From assembly GCF_001949145.1 (NCBI RefSeq), contig NW_019091364.1:4095942-4159941 (forward strand): 64,000 bases of DNA. The letters run 5' to 3'. Under the pieces are notes generated by a model. It did not search any database. It was not told where the DNA came from and saw only the letters and a program-made list of their open reading frames with translations. Within the stretch, counting starts at the first letter, position 1. The number at the start of each line of letters is the position of its first letter. Source of the stretch: Acanthaster planci. Its lineage: Eukaryota; Echinodermata; Asteroidea; Valvatida; Acanthasteridae. A program made the translations under genes and the position numbers. Below are positions 1 to 11,402 of this stretch, one piece after another.

Positions 1-125
1 GACTTTCCTTTTTTATATCTCATGTATCCTCGTGTGACCAGCAACACATTTCTTTGCAGCTTCACCGGGCATTCCATTTTAAGTCTTGTTTTAGGAGCCT
101 GAAACGATGCACGTTTACAGCCCTC

Positions 126-356
126 TCATCTGCTTAACATCCAGGCAACCAACATGGCGGCCGATGTTCCAAGAACCTGTAGTCTGCTTAGGACAGACAA
201 GGGCGCTCCATTGCAAAGGTCCGAGTCACAGCAGGAAATGCACACACCCGTCGCTTCCGTGGACTCGCCGCACATATCCACTTCTGTGCAGTTGACGAAA
301 TATTTGCAACCTCGCGAGTAACTCGTAATGACCCCGGCAGCTTTCTGTTCCACGAT
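126..356 (-). CDS. Ly6/uPAR-domain GPI-anchored protein, terminal exon
   Basis: This is the last coding exon of a small cell-surface protein of the Ly6/uPAR three-finger superfamily. It encodes 76 residues and a TGA stop at 126-128. Visible are a run of spaced cysteines, the motif CCDSDLCN that closes Ly6 domains, and a C-terminal hydrophobic segment (LQVLGTSAAMLVAWML) typical of a GPI-anchor signal, with a likely omega site near NGAPLS. The acceptor is the AG at 357-358, preceded by a pyrimidine-rich tract; the exon starts in phase 0 (ATC GTG GAA). It joins in frame to the phase-0 donor of the exon at 6840-7091. Together they give about 160 residues with 12 cysteines, two more than a canonical ten-cysteine Ly6 domain. 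Family knowledge: such proteins sit on the outer plasma membrane and act as receptors or channel modulators. The specific ligand cannot be inferred. Confidence 0.85.
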   Translation of the reverse strand: MVEQKAAGVITSYSRGCKYFVNCTEVDMCGESTEATGVCISCCDSDLCNGAPLSVLSRLQVLGTSAAMLVAWMLSR

Positions 357-429
357 CTGAAAAGATTTACGGAGAAAACAACATCAGTGAAAAAAAAGTT
401 GCCTGTGTGACGCCAGCTACAGGAGATTT

Positions 430-757
430 CCAATACAGTGCGCCACCAAGAGGTTGCCACGGAGAGGCCATTTTTGAAGTTTACAGTCGACAAAAGCATG
501 GCCGTTTTTCCACGATTTACATTAGAAAAAAAAAGATAGGTGGGGACATTCCACGCGATAGAAAGAAGAAAGAATTAATAAAACTGTAAGTCTAAATACA
601 TTTACAAAATAAAAAAACAATACAAGAAAAACAAATTTTGAAACAATTCAAGTTCCCCGCGAGGAGCAGGCATATAGAATTGGTTGTCCATTTCCCACAA
701 TGCAATGTGAAACAGGACTTTCCATGACGACCTGTTGGTGGTGCACTGTATTTCTTA
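430..757. repeat. Foldback element with about 40-bp inverted arms
   Basis: The sequence around 430-468 (AATACAGTGCGCCACCAAGA and on) reappears in inverted form around 717-757 with several mismatches (complement reads AATACAGTGCACCACCAACA). The arms enclose about 250 bp of AT-rich sequence, which suggests a short non-autonomous inverted-repeat transposon. No target-site duplication was identified with confidence. Confidence 0.5.
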
Positions 758-770
758 TTACCCATTTTGT

Positions 771-1280
771 TTCGCTCGGCGCCCGGCACCCAAACAGGTC
801 GCTGGGAAGGGCTGATGGCCTCGCATAAATTTTAGTGAAGAAAATACGTCACATGGGGTCACAGCTAGCTGACGACACGAAGAGCTTGTGGGTAAATTTC
901 TGCCAGGCACACGAGCCCGCCCATTGCGTTACACAAGCGGTGGTTATCAATTTGATATTTTGTTTCTCTTTCTTCCTCATTGCTGAAAATAGTCTCACAG
1001 CGTTCGTTCATCCAACATTGACCAAGATAACCAATAATTTGAAATGTATCGCTGAAAGATACACGATCAGTGACATTTAGGGAAAAGATAAATTACCACA
1101 TTGGGATTGTTCCCAGGTCATATTGCCCGTGCCAAAGCATTGCCATTGGCAAACTAAAAGGAAAAAAAATAAAGAATGGGATAACCTCGTGGTCACAGGT
1201 CGTGCACGAAGTAGCCAATCACAGTGCATAGCCATCAGCCCTTCCCAGCGACCTGTTCGGGCCCTGGGCAACGAGCGAAC
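771..1280. repeat. MITE-like element with about 48-bp terminal inverted repeats
   Basis: The left arm (771-820, containing ACAGGTCGCTGGGAAGGGCT) is mirrored by the right arm (1231-1280, containing AGCCCTTCCCAGCGACCTGT). The inner roughly 27 bp match almost perfectly and similarity extends outward through TTCGCTCG. The 410-bp interior has no coding potential. The structure is that of a non-autonomous DNA transposon; the superfamily is unknown. Confidence 0.7.
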
Positions 1281-1968
1281 TGTTTTGTGATATTGGTAAT
1301 ATTTAAATCAATACTTCCCTTTTCGGGAAACCGTTTCATGATTATTCGTTTAGTAGGTGATTTAAATGAGCTGCGAAGCGGCCTTATAGTGGAAGACAGC
1401 TTCCCAACGTATTTTGAGGGAAAAGGGTAGAAAGTGTCAAGCCATAAATATTGGCTGTTTGTGGCAAATTTTTGTTCTCGAACTGCAGTCCTTAGCGAAT
1501 TGCAGTCCTTAGCATTTAATAGTTTGGTCTAACATAACCTCGACGGCTAACCAAGGTAAGGAGTTCCACGATGCGAGATAAAGTAAATAAGAGTAACAAC
1601 ACCTGTTGAATTGTCAACACCAAACCACACACGCAAGTTGATTTCCGGGATACAAAAAATCATGTGTTCTTTTTTTTTCGTTCTCTGTGTTCTCAACCTC
1701 CAAAATAATTGTATTTAGGACGTATAAGAAAAAAAACTGTTAATTCGTATGTACTAATTAGTATTTTGTATGCATGGATTACTGAATTGCACTTACGAAT
1801 TACTAAGATATGGGCCTTATTCAAAGAACTATCCATCGACTTTTAACTTTACAACATCAGCCGACAACACTACTAACAGCTTACGGTACCAAGTACTGAG
1901 TGTAGGAGTCGTTTACGATTGCAAGTCGTGTTTTGCAACGTACGATTTAGTACGTACAAAATAAGGTT

Positions 1969-2442
1969 AAGGACACTTTTCCGTATGTACGTTTTTGAGT
2001 GCGTTGCATACACCATGCGTTCATGCGTTTCACTTTCACGGACACAAAAATTGCTTCCATTAACATAACACACTGAATCTAAACGAACTGCTAATTAATT
2101 CTTACATACGAATCAGTAGAGTTCCGTGTATACGACTTACTGATTCGTGCGTACGAATGGATATTTTGTCTTTATAGTTCCATACGAAACACTAGTGTCG
2201 CTGCTTAAAAAAGACGCAAGACCAAAAATAACAGCTTTAAGGCGCCTTTCCATATGCGCGTCAACACTTGCGCCAAGCGTTGCGTATCCGTCAAAATCGC
2301 TCCCGGGGCGATTTTGACGGCCGAATGGAACGCACACGTGTGTTATGTTAATGGAATCGATTTCTGTGTCCGTGAAAGTAAAACGCATGAACACATTGTG
2401 TAGGTAACACACCCCAAAAACGGAAATATGGAAAGTCGCCTT
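1969..2442. repeat. MITE-like element with about 110-bp inverted repeats and a central hairpin
   Basis: The left arm 1969-2080 (AAGGACACTTTTCCGTATG, then CTTTCACGGACACA and CATTAACATAACACAC) is the imperfect inverse of 2330-2442. A further terminus-like sequence starting TTAAGGCGCCTTTCCATATG occurs inside at about 2236, and a 13-bp-arm hairpin (CCGTCAAAATCGC and its complement) lies at 2288-2320. TTAA precedes both left-type termini, which suggests a TTAA-targeting family and possibly one copy inserted into another. Confidence 0.6.
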
Positions 2443-5400
2443 CATACCACCAAAAGCAAAACAAAGATATCTACTTCATATTTAATAAAGGTTGGCTGTA
2501 AAATGCCAAAGTATCATGACTTAACAGGACCGACGCAGTAAAAAAAACCCATTAATGTAGTCCTTTAAAGTGCGCATTCATGTGTCACTTTTAACTCATG
2601 TTAACGTTTACAGGGGCATTTTCGTGTTTTGGGGCTTTTTTGCGCGAAAGCTATGTAGACACCAATATTCACCAGCAGACGTGTGGTGTCATTACGAAGG
2701 AAACTTCAATTATATAGTCATGTCAGCACCAAATTGCACTACATTTGGCGACAATTTATTGTCTCAAATCTTCTTTTCTTTACTTACTTAATGTTTCTTT
2801 TTATGTTACGGTAGGCCTGTGAGTAAACGTTTCCCAATTAGGCCAGAGAGAACTTTTCAATGAGATTAACGAAAAAAGGACGTCGAGTAGAGTGCTACAG
2901 AAATATGTTTCCACTTAAAATTCATCTGATAAGCCCTTTACACTGGTCGGCAAAATAACCTTCATAGGATTATGTAGGAGGATGTGTATACGCCTTAAGT
3001 CGCATTGCAAGCATTCTGCTTGTCTTGAATTGGCCTTCTTACCAGCTGTCGCATCCTTTGATGAGCAAATGTAAGCCATCAATAACATAAACCGTAAGAA
3101 TGAAACGACATCGTTAATGACGCCGCACGAATTGTACCAGAGGTCATTTACATAAACGACCGCGTGCTTCGAGTACGTAATAAATAAGGTCATTCTGGCG
3201 GTATTTCCATGTAAAGAGCGCCTAGATCTACGCGTCAGGAAAATTTGACAGCGACCAAAAGGGATGTCATGAATATGTATGTGGTTTCAGATTCCACGCA
3301 CATTTTCAACGCATGCAGATCCACGGAACCTACAGGTAGGCCTACTATATATCAAAGCACACCAACTCTGGTTTTACATGACCTAAGTGTGATGTGTTGT
3401 GTTGTAAATGCATTGTATCCACATTATCGAAAAATATATATTATCCACTTTATACCTTTGCAATGATTAATGCTTACAACCAGCAACGTGATTTGTATTA
3501 CTGTAAAAACAGTGCTTAGAGTTTAAAACTTTTGTTTCAACTTTTTTAACAAGTTTAATCCACGAAATGTCCATTGAGATGCATTTAGGAATGTGTTCCA
3601 ACGCTTAACGCTTTTCAGTGGTTAATGTTCAGCTTTGTGAAATTCTGCTCAGCATTTGAATACATTTCTTGAACGGATTTCAATACAAATGTCTAACATG
3701 TTGTCGGTGAAGCGTGTTTAAAAGGTGGGTAAAAAGTGTGTAGAAATAAATTTAAGTTTAAATTCTGAGCGCTTTTCTTTACGTTGTACTGAACAACAAA
3801 CACGGGATTACAATACGGGCAATTCACAATAGTGTGCCTCCAACAGTTTGCAACACGTTGGCCAATCACAACACACGAAATCTGTCGACCCTTGCCAAAC
3901 GCGCATAGGTATTGAGCGTATTCCCAAACAAACAATACAAATTACGGGAAGTCATAGGTTTGCCGTAGCACTTTGCGAAACAACAAGGATTTTTCTGGGG
4001 GAAACCACCTTTTCCAGGGGATTTTTCGGGATAGGGGCATGTGAATCATGACCGGTGGGTCTTCGGCACGATCGGCATTGGACAGAAAATACTGTCTTGC
4101 CACTGATGAGAAAAGAAGACAAATAGATAGAGGAACACCCCTTTCATAAATTCTAAGACCAGTTGACCGAAAAGACTACAGTCGCCTTTAACGAAGTTAC
4201 CCGTTTGCCACTGTGCTGTCCATACGAGAATCGCGCATCACAACGCTTTGTCATCACGGCTTGCGCGCACGAGAGGTTGATGAGATTTGGTTACAGTAAC
4301 ACAGGAAGGAAACCCGGGGAAAAAGGGGCGTATTTCATCTAGGGATGACTCTTCCTGAGAACCGTGACAGCCAGGAGAGATTTATTTTTTTCTGACATTG
4401 AAGGCGCCGGTCTTAAGCTCCAAATCACTCACAACTTGCCTCCAACAGCAAATTTATTGCTTCTATTACTTTTTCTATATTTGACTCTCCCGGCCAGCAA
4501 CCTCAAACCAATATTGATGCAGCAAATATGGGAAATTGCCTGATAGACGAGAGCTTTTTGGGGGTTCCGAGACTACACAGGCGTATAAAAGCGATGGCTC
4601 GGTGCGTCTCGATCGATGTTAAAAAAAAAGAAAGAAACCGATGACACACCAAGAAACGGGATTTCAACGGAGACGTCTTCCGCGATATCGGCGCAAATTC
4701 TGATGTATTAAACCGGGGGATCGGGTTTCTGCCAGCGCGAATTAAGAGATGAAAGTGAGCCACCCGGTCCGCAGCAAGAGAAGAGGAGCCGCGGAAGGAC
4801 GAACCGAGTGCGCCCGTCTCACATGTCACGCGCTGACACTGGAGGAAGATTATGGTCCGGACCATGGAGCTCTATGGTCCGGACTCACAACGTTTACTCA
4901 ACTGTCGGCGGTTGGGGCAACAGTCGACAGAGCGGGATTTGACGCCTGAAGCAATTCCGACGAGAAACCAGCCTGTTTCAGTTTACCCTATAGACGAATA
5001 GCCCTGGCTGAACTCTAGGCCCGCGGAGGAGTTTAAGAATAATTTTCTGATGTCAATTTACTTTTATTATCAACATTGCTAAGAATAAGATAAAAAGTTA
5101 GACCATTTGGCGGCGTGCAGTACCGCAGAAAGTATCATATAACTACGCGTTGAAGTTGGCGCACTCCTTATAAATGTCAGTACATGAGCATAATATGGAA
5201 TCATTTGGCAATCTTAAATCAGCAAATGATATTTCCATTTCCCATCTCAAGGCCGTTTCGTACTTGTCACCAAAGCGAACACAAACGTGAATTTGTGACG
5301 TCAGCTCCAATATTCGTTCTGCGAATTTGCCAAAAATTTGAACGCATTTTCTACTGGAGTGAAAGTTTGCTGTAAACTTTTCATGACGTCCAATTTGCTC

Positions 5401-6573
5401 CATTTTCACGTTTGCCTGAAGTATGAAACAGCTTTTAATCATTTATTCAGATGTTTTAAATACATAATGGCTTACTTAATTTCTGAAACACATTTTAATG
5501 GAAAAAAAATGTTGTGTTTAGCTCTTTCAAACATCAAGGGTTAAAGGTTAACTTAAACTTGTAACCTCATGAGTCCTCGTATAGTTAAACACAGAGCAAC
5601 CGTAGAGTTCATCAACAATAACATCACAGAATCGGGTGGCAGCGCCTGAATGTTTGCTTAAAAGGCACCGTTAACCGTTTCGCATGATCTGCCTGTATAG
5701 GCCTCTTCCATCAATGTGTGATAAATTTATTTTTGCTTCGGCGCACGCTGTTGTCACAATTCGAAAAAAAAAAAGGTTTTGAACACTTGAACAAACAGCG
5801 GCCTGGCAGGCTGTCAATAAATTGACCTCATAAACATGACCGAGCTGTGTTACCACACGTATTTTTTTACTTTTTAATATTTTGGGGGGGGCTAAACGGT
5901 GTGAAGGATTTTGTTACTCTTAATGGCTATGCTTGAATTTCTGCGGGTACAATAATAAGAGAATACAATTATAAACACGACGGACTTGCACGGTGTGTAT
6001 GAGGCGCAGCCCCCAACAAAATGCGTCGTGGCAGTTTTGGCTTGAATGAATCGATGAAAATGGATATCGTTAACATTAAATAGACAAATACTGCACAGGC
6101 ACGTTCCACATACAGGTGCATCTTACAGAAACAGAGGGTCGTCAACTCGGTGAGCGAGTTCGTAACAATTTTAATGACAGGTGAGGGTCCGGCACGTGAT
6201 TATTCACAAGGGCAACGTATACATAGTGCCCGTCGAGTTTCAGAGGTGTGGCGGCTATCACATTCGAACTGAACATCAAAATAAGAAAAGAAATGGGCTT
6301 GCATTCATTTAAGATCAATAAATTGTGTGAATACGGGCATGAAATAATCACTATGATTGGAACTGTAATTTCACATTTATTGTAATACCCAAATTCATGG
6401 ACGCTCACTGTACAGTCAGGAAGACTTGGATTCCTTAACTGACTTCTATTCAACAATATTCCTTTCATGAACAAGTCATACTGTAATTACAATCTTTAAA
6501 ATGCAGGTCAATAAATATGTTAATTTTTCCCCGGCTTCAGCTTTACCCTCACGGCTAGTTCACATCAGTAAAA

Positions 6574-6612
6574 TAGACCGCACTCGTGTGGAGCCATCTT
6601 GAATTAAAAATG
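6574..6612 (+). repeat. Short dispersed motif, copy 1 (TAGACC...CCATCTTGAATT)
   Basis: This resembles copies at 21581 and 28400: TAGACC, then a CAT/CGTG-like segment, then GCCATYTTGAAATTAAAA. It is likely the edge of a dispersed repeat family. Confidence 0.3.
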
Positions 6613-6839
6613 AGGTGAACTGTTTCAAGAAAATAAAAGTGCATACAAATTCAGGCCAGTTTTTGTTTAGAACGGTTCAAACCTTGTGATAAATTATATC
6701 AAAATTTTGTTTGAAGCCAAATTAAAGTACTGAAAGTGAGGGTTGGTACTCAAAAAAGTCCAGCACCACTCCATTTCACAGATTATATTGAATGTGATAA
6801 ATTCAGGGCACAAAGTCTATTGTGCTGTGGGGAACTTAC

Positions 6840-7091
6840 CGTACAGCTGGGGTGCAACTCGTGTGTCTTGTCAACTCCCTGTTCCTCCCGGGTTATCGAG
6901 TAGGGACACTGGACCGTCTCCTCGACTTGCCCGCTCTGGCACTGCGACAGCTTGGACCAAAAGTTCTCCTCGAACTCGTAGGCCGTGCACCTGTAGCACT
7001 CCAGGTAGGCCACCATGTCCCCGGTGGCTGCCTGGCAGCTCGCTCGCACCACGAGGAGAGCTAGGGAGAAGATGGCAGCGAGAAATGTTAC
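6840..7091 (-). CDS. Ly6/uPAR-domain GPI-anchored protein, signal peptide and N-terminal domain exon
   Basis: This exon carries 84 codons and begins with a hydrophobic signal segment (VTFLAAIFSLALLVVRASC). The domain opens with the Ly6-type start ECYRC, followed by cysteines in SQC, VQC and PSC. It ends at a clean donor (ACG|GTAAGT, GT at 6838-6839) in phase 0, matching the phase-0 acceptor of the terminal exon 6.5 kb downstream. The 5' boundary is placed at GCAG|GTAACA because reading further upstream would put about 35 polar residues before the signal peptide. The initiator methionine is therefore probably on a separate upstream exon (above 7092) that I could not identify. The alternative is an ATG at 7199 giving an unusually long N-terminal region. 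The tract before the acceptor is not strongly pyrimidine-rich, so this boundary is the weak point. Confidence 0.8.
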
Positions 7092-8981
7092 CTGCTTGTC
7101 AGTGTCACGGTAGATCAAGCTAGAAGCTAATTGGTAAGCGGCACTCCGGCCCTTAGCGCCTCGGCCATTGGCGTGAACAACCCGGTCGCAAGAGAACATT
7201 GTGTTTCTTTAGTAGCTTTGTGCCTTGGAAAAAATCTAGGTATGACCGTATTACAACTTCTGATCCTCCTAAAACAGGAACATGTCTTTGCAACGGTTGT
7301 CAGTAAAATACATGCGGCTGATTTTAAGGTGACCCAAAACACACACTAAGCCATGCAGTCGGTTTACAATTAAAGACTCAGTAAGCTCCGTGATCTCATC
7401 CTGCCCCTAAGGATGCTCCACTCAGGATGGCTATTGTAAACTCTATTGCTGGCACATCGAAAATCGCGCACGGACATATCGATGGTCTTTGGCAACACCG
7501 CGGCCGGCTGCTGCGGGCATTTATGAGGCCACGTGGAAAGTCAACAAACCAGTCGGTTTTGCAGGGTACCGGCAGAACATGTGTTTTTTTTTCCTCACCA
7601 CCAGCCGATGTATCAAGAAACAAGTGCCCCGGGAATCTTCAATATCACGACAACGTTCCAAACGGTCGCATCGCGGTAATTCACCCCCCCCCAAAAAAAA
7701 AGTTGGCCCCTGGGTTTGACTGCTGACAAATTGAGGCAGGTGTGAAATTGCTGATAGATGGCGCAATCTGTTGATAATCCTTTGCCTTCGCGCGCCGCAA
7801 ATAAATCACTAAAACACACAATTCGCAATGCATGCATGGTGCGTGAGCACCAGCGTCAGGGAAAGACATAACAGTCTTTTCTTAAAGACGGATGGGCTGA
7901 CTGTCACGGTAACCCTACCCTAATTGGTCATACCATGGCGGAAAGACAAAGAAGAAGTTTGCACAGCCCAGGCTATAACATCTGGTCAATTACCGCGTCC
8001 TGGCGTGCCCAGTATGTCCATAGCCATAGCGCAACGAATGCTTTCTACGCAACACCTGTTTCACAACCATTAAGCCCACTTTGTATCCCATTATAATTGC
8101 CGCAATTTGTCGCTGGTAATCTGCATCTTTGAAGCGTTGTGCATGTGTACTGCAGTATAGGAAGTTTTATTCATTGCCATCAATTGTCATATTGTCATTG
8201 CCAATATTCACGCCATCGATGGTGCTTGGTATGATCTGACAACACCCCCAAATTTAATGCTTGCGCAGTTACTTTTATTAGCTGTGTACCCGAAGTGTTC
8301 ATGTACCGTTAGGGCCTATTGCCCTTATCGAACGCTTTCTTCTGGACTTATTTTGGGAATAAATGGCCAAGTTGTTTATAAGATTTTGTGTTTTACTTGA
8401 ATCATTTTTATAAAACGGAAGTCACACACTTTTCATGAGATCTCATGATCATTCTTTGTGATGAAAGAGTGCATTTTTGTTTTCCGTGAACTTAACTGTC
8501 CTATGGTGGTTATCATGTTGTTGGCCAATCTTCGGACAAAGACTTTTATTAAAAACTGATGTTTTAGAGTGACAAAATAAAATTACAAACAATGCATGGA
8601 TAATGGAAAAGTGCATCAAAATCTAAAAAAAAAATATTCACGACCGTAAAAGTAAATCTGTTAGATATTTTTTCTTTCTATTTCCTGGTCACTGCGATAA
8701 GTTGCAGTAAACTGCAAAGAAAACACCACAAATATTGCTAGGATATTACTGGCCCCACTTGTCCGGCTAAGCTGCAGGCAGCAAGCAGGCATTCTGGGAG
8801 TGTTTACTATTGTTTGTCTGACCGAGCGGCGATGATCATCGAGCACTTTGATGTGCCACAGTTGCAACTCCTTCTTTGTCCTTCCTCCCTGGTCATACTC
8901 AATGCCCCCCCTCCCGCCAATGGCGGTAATTATTCTGACGATCCACCCAGAGCAAGAAGAAACCCAATCAGTTGGAAAGAG
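7092..8981. other. Non-coding sequence upstream of the Ly6-like signal exon
   Basis: No supported gene. The first exon and promoter of the minus-strand Ly6-like gene should lie at or beyond this stretch, but I could not place them. Overlapping open frames on both strands at 7427-7869 are low-complexity shadows around a C8/A9 run at about 7683-7700. Confidence 0.4.
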
Positions 8982-9100
8982 CGACGCAACCGCAACGCAC
9001 GTATTTTTAGTTGTTCCTGAACCAGCGAAGTGCAGTCCCCACCAAAGGAGCCTCCGCTGCTAAGGTTATTGCGCCCGCTCTTGGTCCCGCTCGGGGGCTA
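8982..9100 (+). repeat. Dispersed 120-bp repeat, copy 1 (hairpin-containing family)
   Basis: One of three copies in the window, with 29720-29829 and 40263-40382. The shared core reads GAACCAGCGAAGTG, then CCCACCAAAGGAGCC, then GCGCCCTCTNTTGGTCC, then CGCTCGGGGC. All copies are in the same orientation. Flanks beyond the core do not match between copies. Confidence 0.75.
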
Positions 9101-10628
9101 TTGTACGGATCCTCTATCCTTCGACCGAGAGTCACTCTGTAAAACATCCAACCAACGCTGCTTTCCGACACTGAGGGTGGCCATTGGGAATACCCGGAGA
9201 AACACCATTGGACTTGCCCATATAAGAAGATTAGTGGTCGACCGTAGCAACAAATCACCAATCAACACCTCCGTACTTCGGTGATGAGAATAAGTTTTGT
9301 ATGGCTTCTCGCTGGTACCCCAATTTATACGCATGCATTGGCAAATACTGAAAGAATGTCTGGGATGAATTCGAATGGGAAAGGAAAGAACTGTTACCGT
9401 TACCCACTGGCCACCAACAAGCAGAGCAAACGAGCTTGCCCTTTCTCTCATCACACGGGAAGGCATTAGCTACGGTACGCATCGTAAATAAACTAATAAT
9501 ACGGACGTGTGGGAGATTTCCTCTCTTATCCATTGGAATTTACCATTAAGAAACATATCAGCCCTGGGTACGATTTAGTATGAAGCAAATTCTGTAAATC
9601 TGACATGATGGCACACACTGAGAAAACGACTGAAGGGAAATGCTATCTGTCTACAGGAGCCAATTCATCATGCCGGACATCAACCTTTGGCGTAATCCCT
9701 CGAGTGCCTCACGTCTCGCGTAACTCGACGTTGCCAAGGATAACAAATCGCACCGTCGCGACGCCTTAGGATTTCTGTTCCTCTCTGTCCGACGCTGCGC
9801 GCTCACCCTGGTGCGCAGACTGCCCCCGGAGATCCCCGGCCGTCCAATTCGCGCCGATTCCTCCTGATCAGTTTTTTGTTAACCAATTCTGGGGGAATGT
9901 AAAGATGGATTTCTCCTTCACATCTATTTTTATGGTCTTCATTGTACCGAATCCTGCGGGGGAAATTCAGTGGGGGATAAGCCTCTGTTTGCTTTGTAAG
10001 AGGACCACAAAGTCGACGTATGGGCGGGTTTTACTGCCCCGCGGCGTGTCGGCATAAGAATGATGGCCGCATCGGTCGAACAACACCATATCAAATACTA
10101 TTTTAGCCGTGATTCAATTATGTCTTTCTTTAATCAATTCTTAACTTTGAAATGTATTTGTAAGTTCCATCGAAACGATAATAGCCTTTAGTACCTCGCA
10201 ACAAATAGCAGATGCACTCAACGTTTGAGAAGATGCACATTTTCTAAATAAAAGTAATTTCCCCACAATTGGTATTCCTGTGTAGGCCTACTTCAAATGA
10301 AAATTGGCTCCTACACCCAACAAAAGCTGGCTTATACCAAATTTTTAAAAACGCAACTACCGGCACATCCTGCAACTCTAACGCGTCTGTTTACATTACA
10401 TTAAAACAACCACCATAAAATGCATTGTTTTTCAGCATCTCTGAGGCAATGCCGTAACCCGCTAAAGACAACACCATTCAGTCTTCGCTCTCATAAACGT
10501 CAGTAATAGCCCCGTGTTTGTAACGACCACAGCACTGATGACTGGGCTTTGACACGGTCAATACTCCGTTACTCTTTAGAATGCGCCACATGGCACCAAC
10601 GAACAAGTGCAGTCACAGCGTAGATTCA
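9101..10628. other. Non-coding, locally GC-rich around 9.70-9.88 kb
   Basis: No gene supported. A CpG-containing GC-rich patch at about 9700-9880 stands out against AT-rich surroundings and could be a regulatory element or old insertion. The rest shows nothing distinctive. Confidence 0.3.
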
Positions 10629-10817
10629 CTAAGCCAGTCTGATATTCCAACAATGCATGCCCAAATTGAAGCGCGTTTGAGGTCATTCGGGAACGGCAGC
10701 ACGCGCGCACAATTGTCTGCCCGATTGGCGCCATTTGCACAGCCATGTGCCACCTCTCGCGCGCGCTTTGTTCCCGAAAGACCTTGCCTTTTTGAAATAC
10801 GGAACTGGCTCATTCTC
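10629..10817 (-). repeat. CGCG-rich MITE family, copy A
   Basis: A roughly 190-bp element with imperfect terminal inverted repeats: ACTAAGCCAGTCTGATATTC at the left, and AATGAGCCAGTTCCGTATTT on the complement at the right. The interior has inverted CGCGCGCG blocks and the stretches GGGCAGACAATTGTGCGC and GCATGCCCAAATTGAAGCGC. It matches copy B (41049-41202) and copy C (47199-47555). Confidence 0.75.
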
Positions 10818-10821
10818 ATAG

Positions 10822-11109
10822 TGTGCGTTCGATTAGCTTACACGTGTAAGTCAAACTTACTTACGTAAGTCAAACTGCCCTGGTGTCAGCCACTACTACC
10901 CCGGCTGGCGAGCGGGTCTCTGGAGGCTGCCCGAGTGTAATGACATCACAGACTGTTCGTGCATGGACGTACATTAAGGAACGTGGCGGGGAATTGACCT
11001 TTTTCCCAGAATGCCTTGGCGAGTGCACTGCAGCGTTCGATTACCCTAATTTCGAAACTTCCCTTGCGTGTAACACTGCTGTATTCAGGGAAGCTAATCG
11101 AACGCACGC
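10822..11109. repeat. Short element with 18-bp terminal inverted repeats (GTGCGTTCGATTAGCTT)
   Basis: TGTGCGTTCGATTAGCTT at 10822-10839 is inverted at 11091-11108 with 17 of 18 positions matching. A third partial copy (GCGTTCGATTA) lies inside at 11033. The length of 288 bp fits a MITE. It abuts MITE copy A on its left. A 89-residue open frame in it (10883-11152) has no domain. Confidence 0.65.
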
Positions 11110-11300
11110 AATGAAAACAATTTTCAAAGGAAAATTACAACTGCGTGCGTGACGCTACCAGATGTGTGTGCGCGAGCAGCATGAAAATTGTTCTACACGC
11201 GCATGTGATGCTGGAAATTTATCCGCTATCTGGTGCATAAAGAACTTCGTCATCAATGCGCACACATCTTTAAATAAAAGATCCTATTCGATGAACTCTC

Positions 11301-11402
11301 AATAGTTGCACGTTCACTTCCGATTCCACGGTCACACGTAACTCTACGTGCAGTGGGCGTGGTTTTTACAGATAAAGTGACGTCACACTTACAAACCGGA
11401 TA
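11301..11402 (+). repeat. Dispersed repeat with a TGACGTCA (CRE) palindrome, copy 1
   Basis: Shares CAGTGGGYGTGGTTT and AGTGACGTCACACTTACRAA, and an upstream TTCCANTTCCACGG block, with 27200-27331. Copy 2 has about 30 extra bases in the middle. The conserved CRE-type octamer TGACGTCA lies at 11379-11386. Confidence 0.65.

Larger units (their letters stand above)
357..6839 (-). other. Intron of the Ly6-like gene
   Basis: A 6.5-kb phase-0 intron with GTAAGT donor and AG acceptor. It contains three foldback/inverted-repeat elements (about 430-757, 771-1280 and 1969-2442, each listed separately) and one short dispersed motif at 6574. Between about 2443 and 6573 I see only AT-rich non-coding sequence with short homopolymers. 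Open frames in it (for example 110 residues at 6142-6474 on the minus strand) lack recognisable domains or credible splice sites. Confidence 0.75.
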
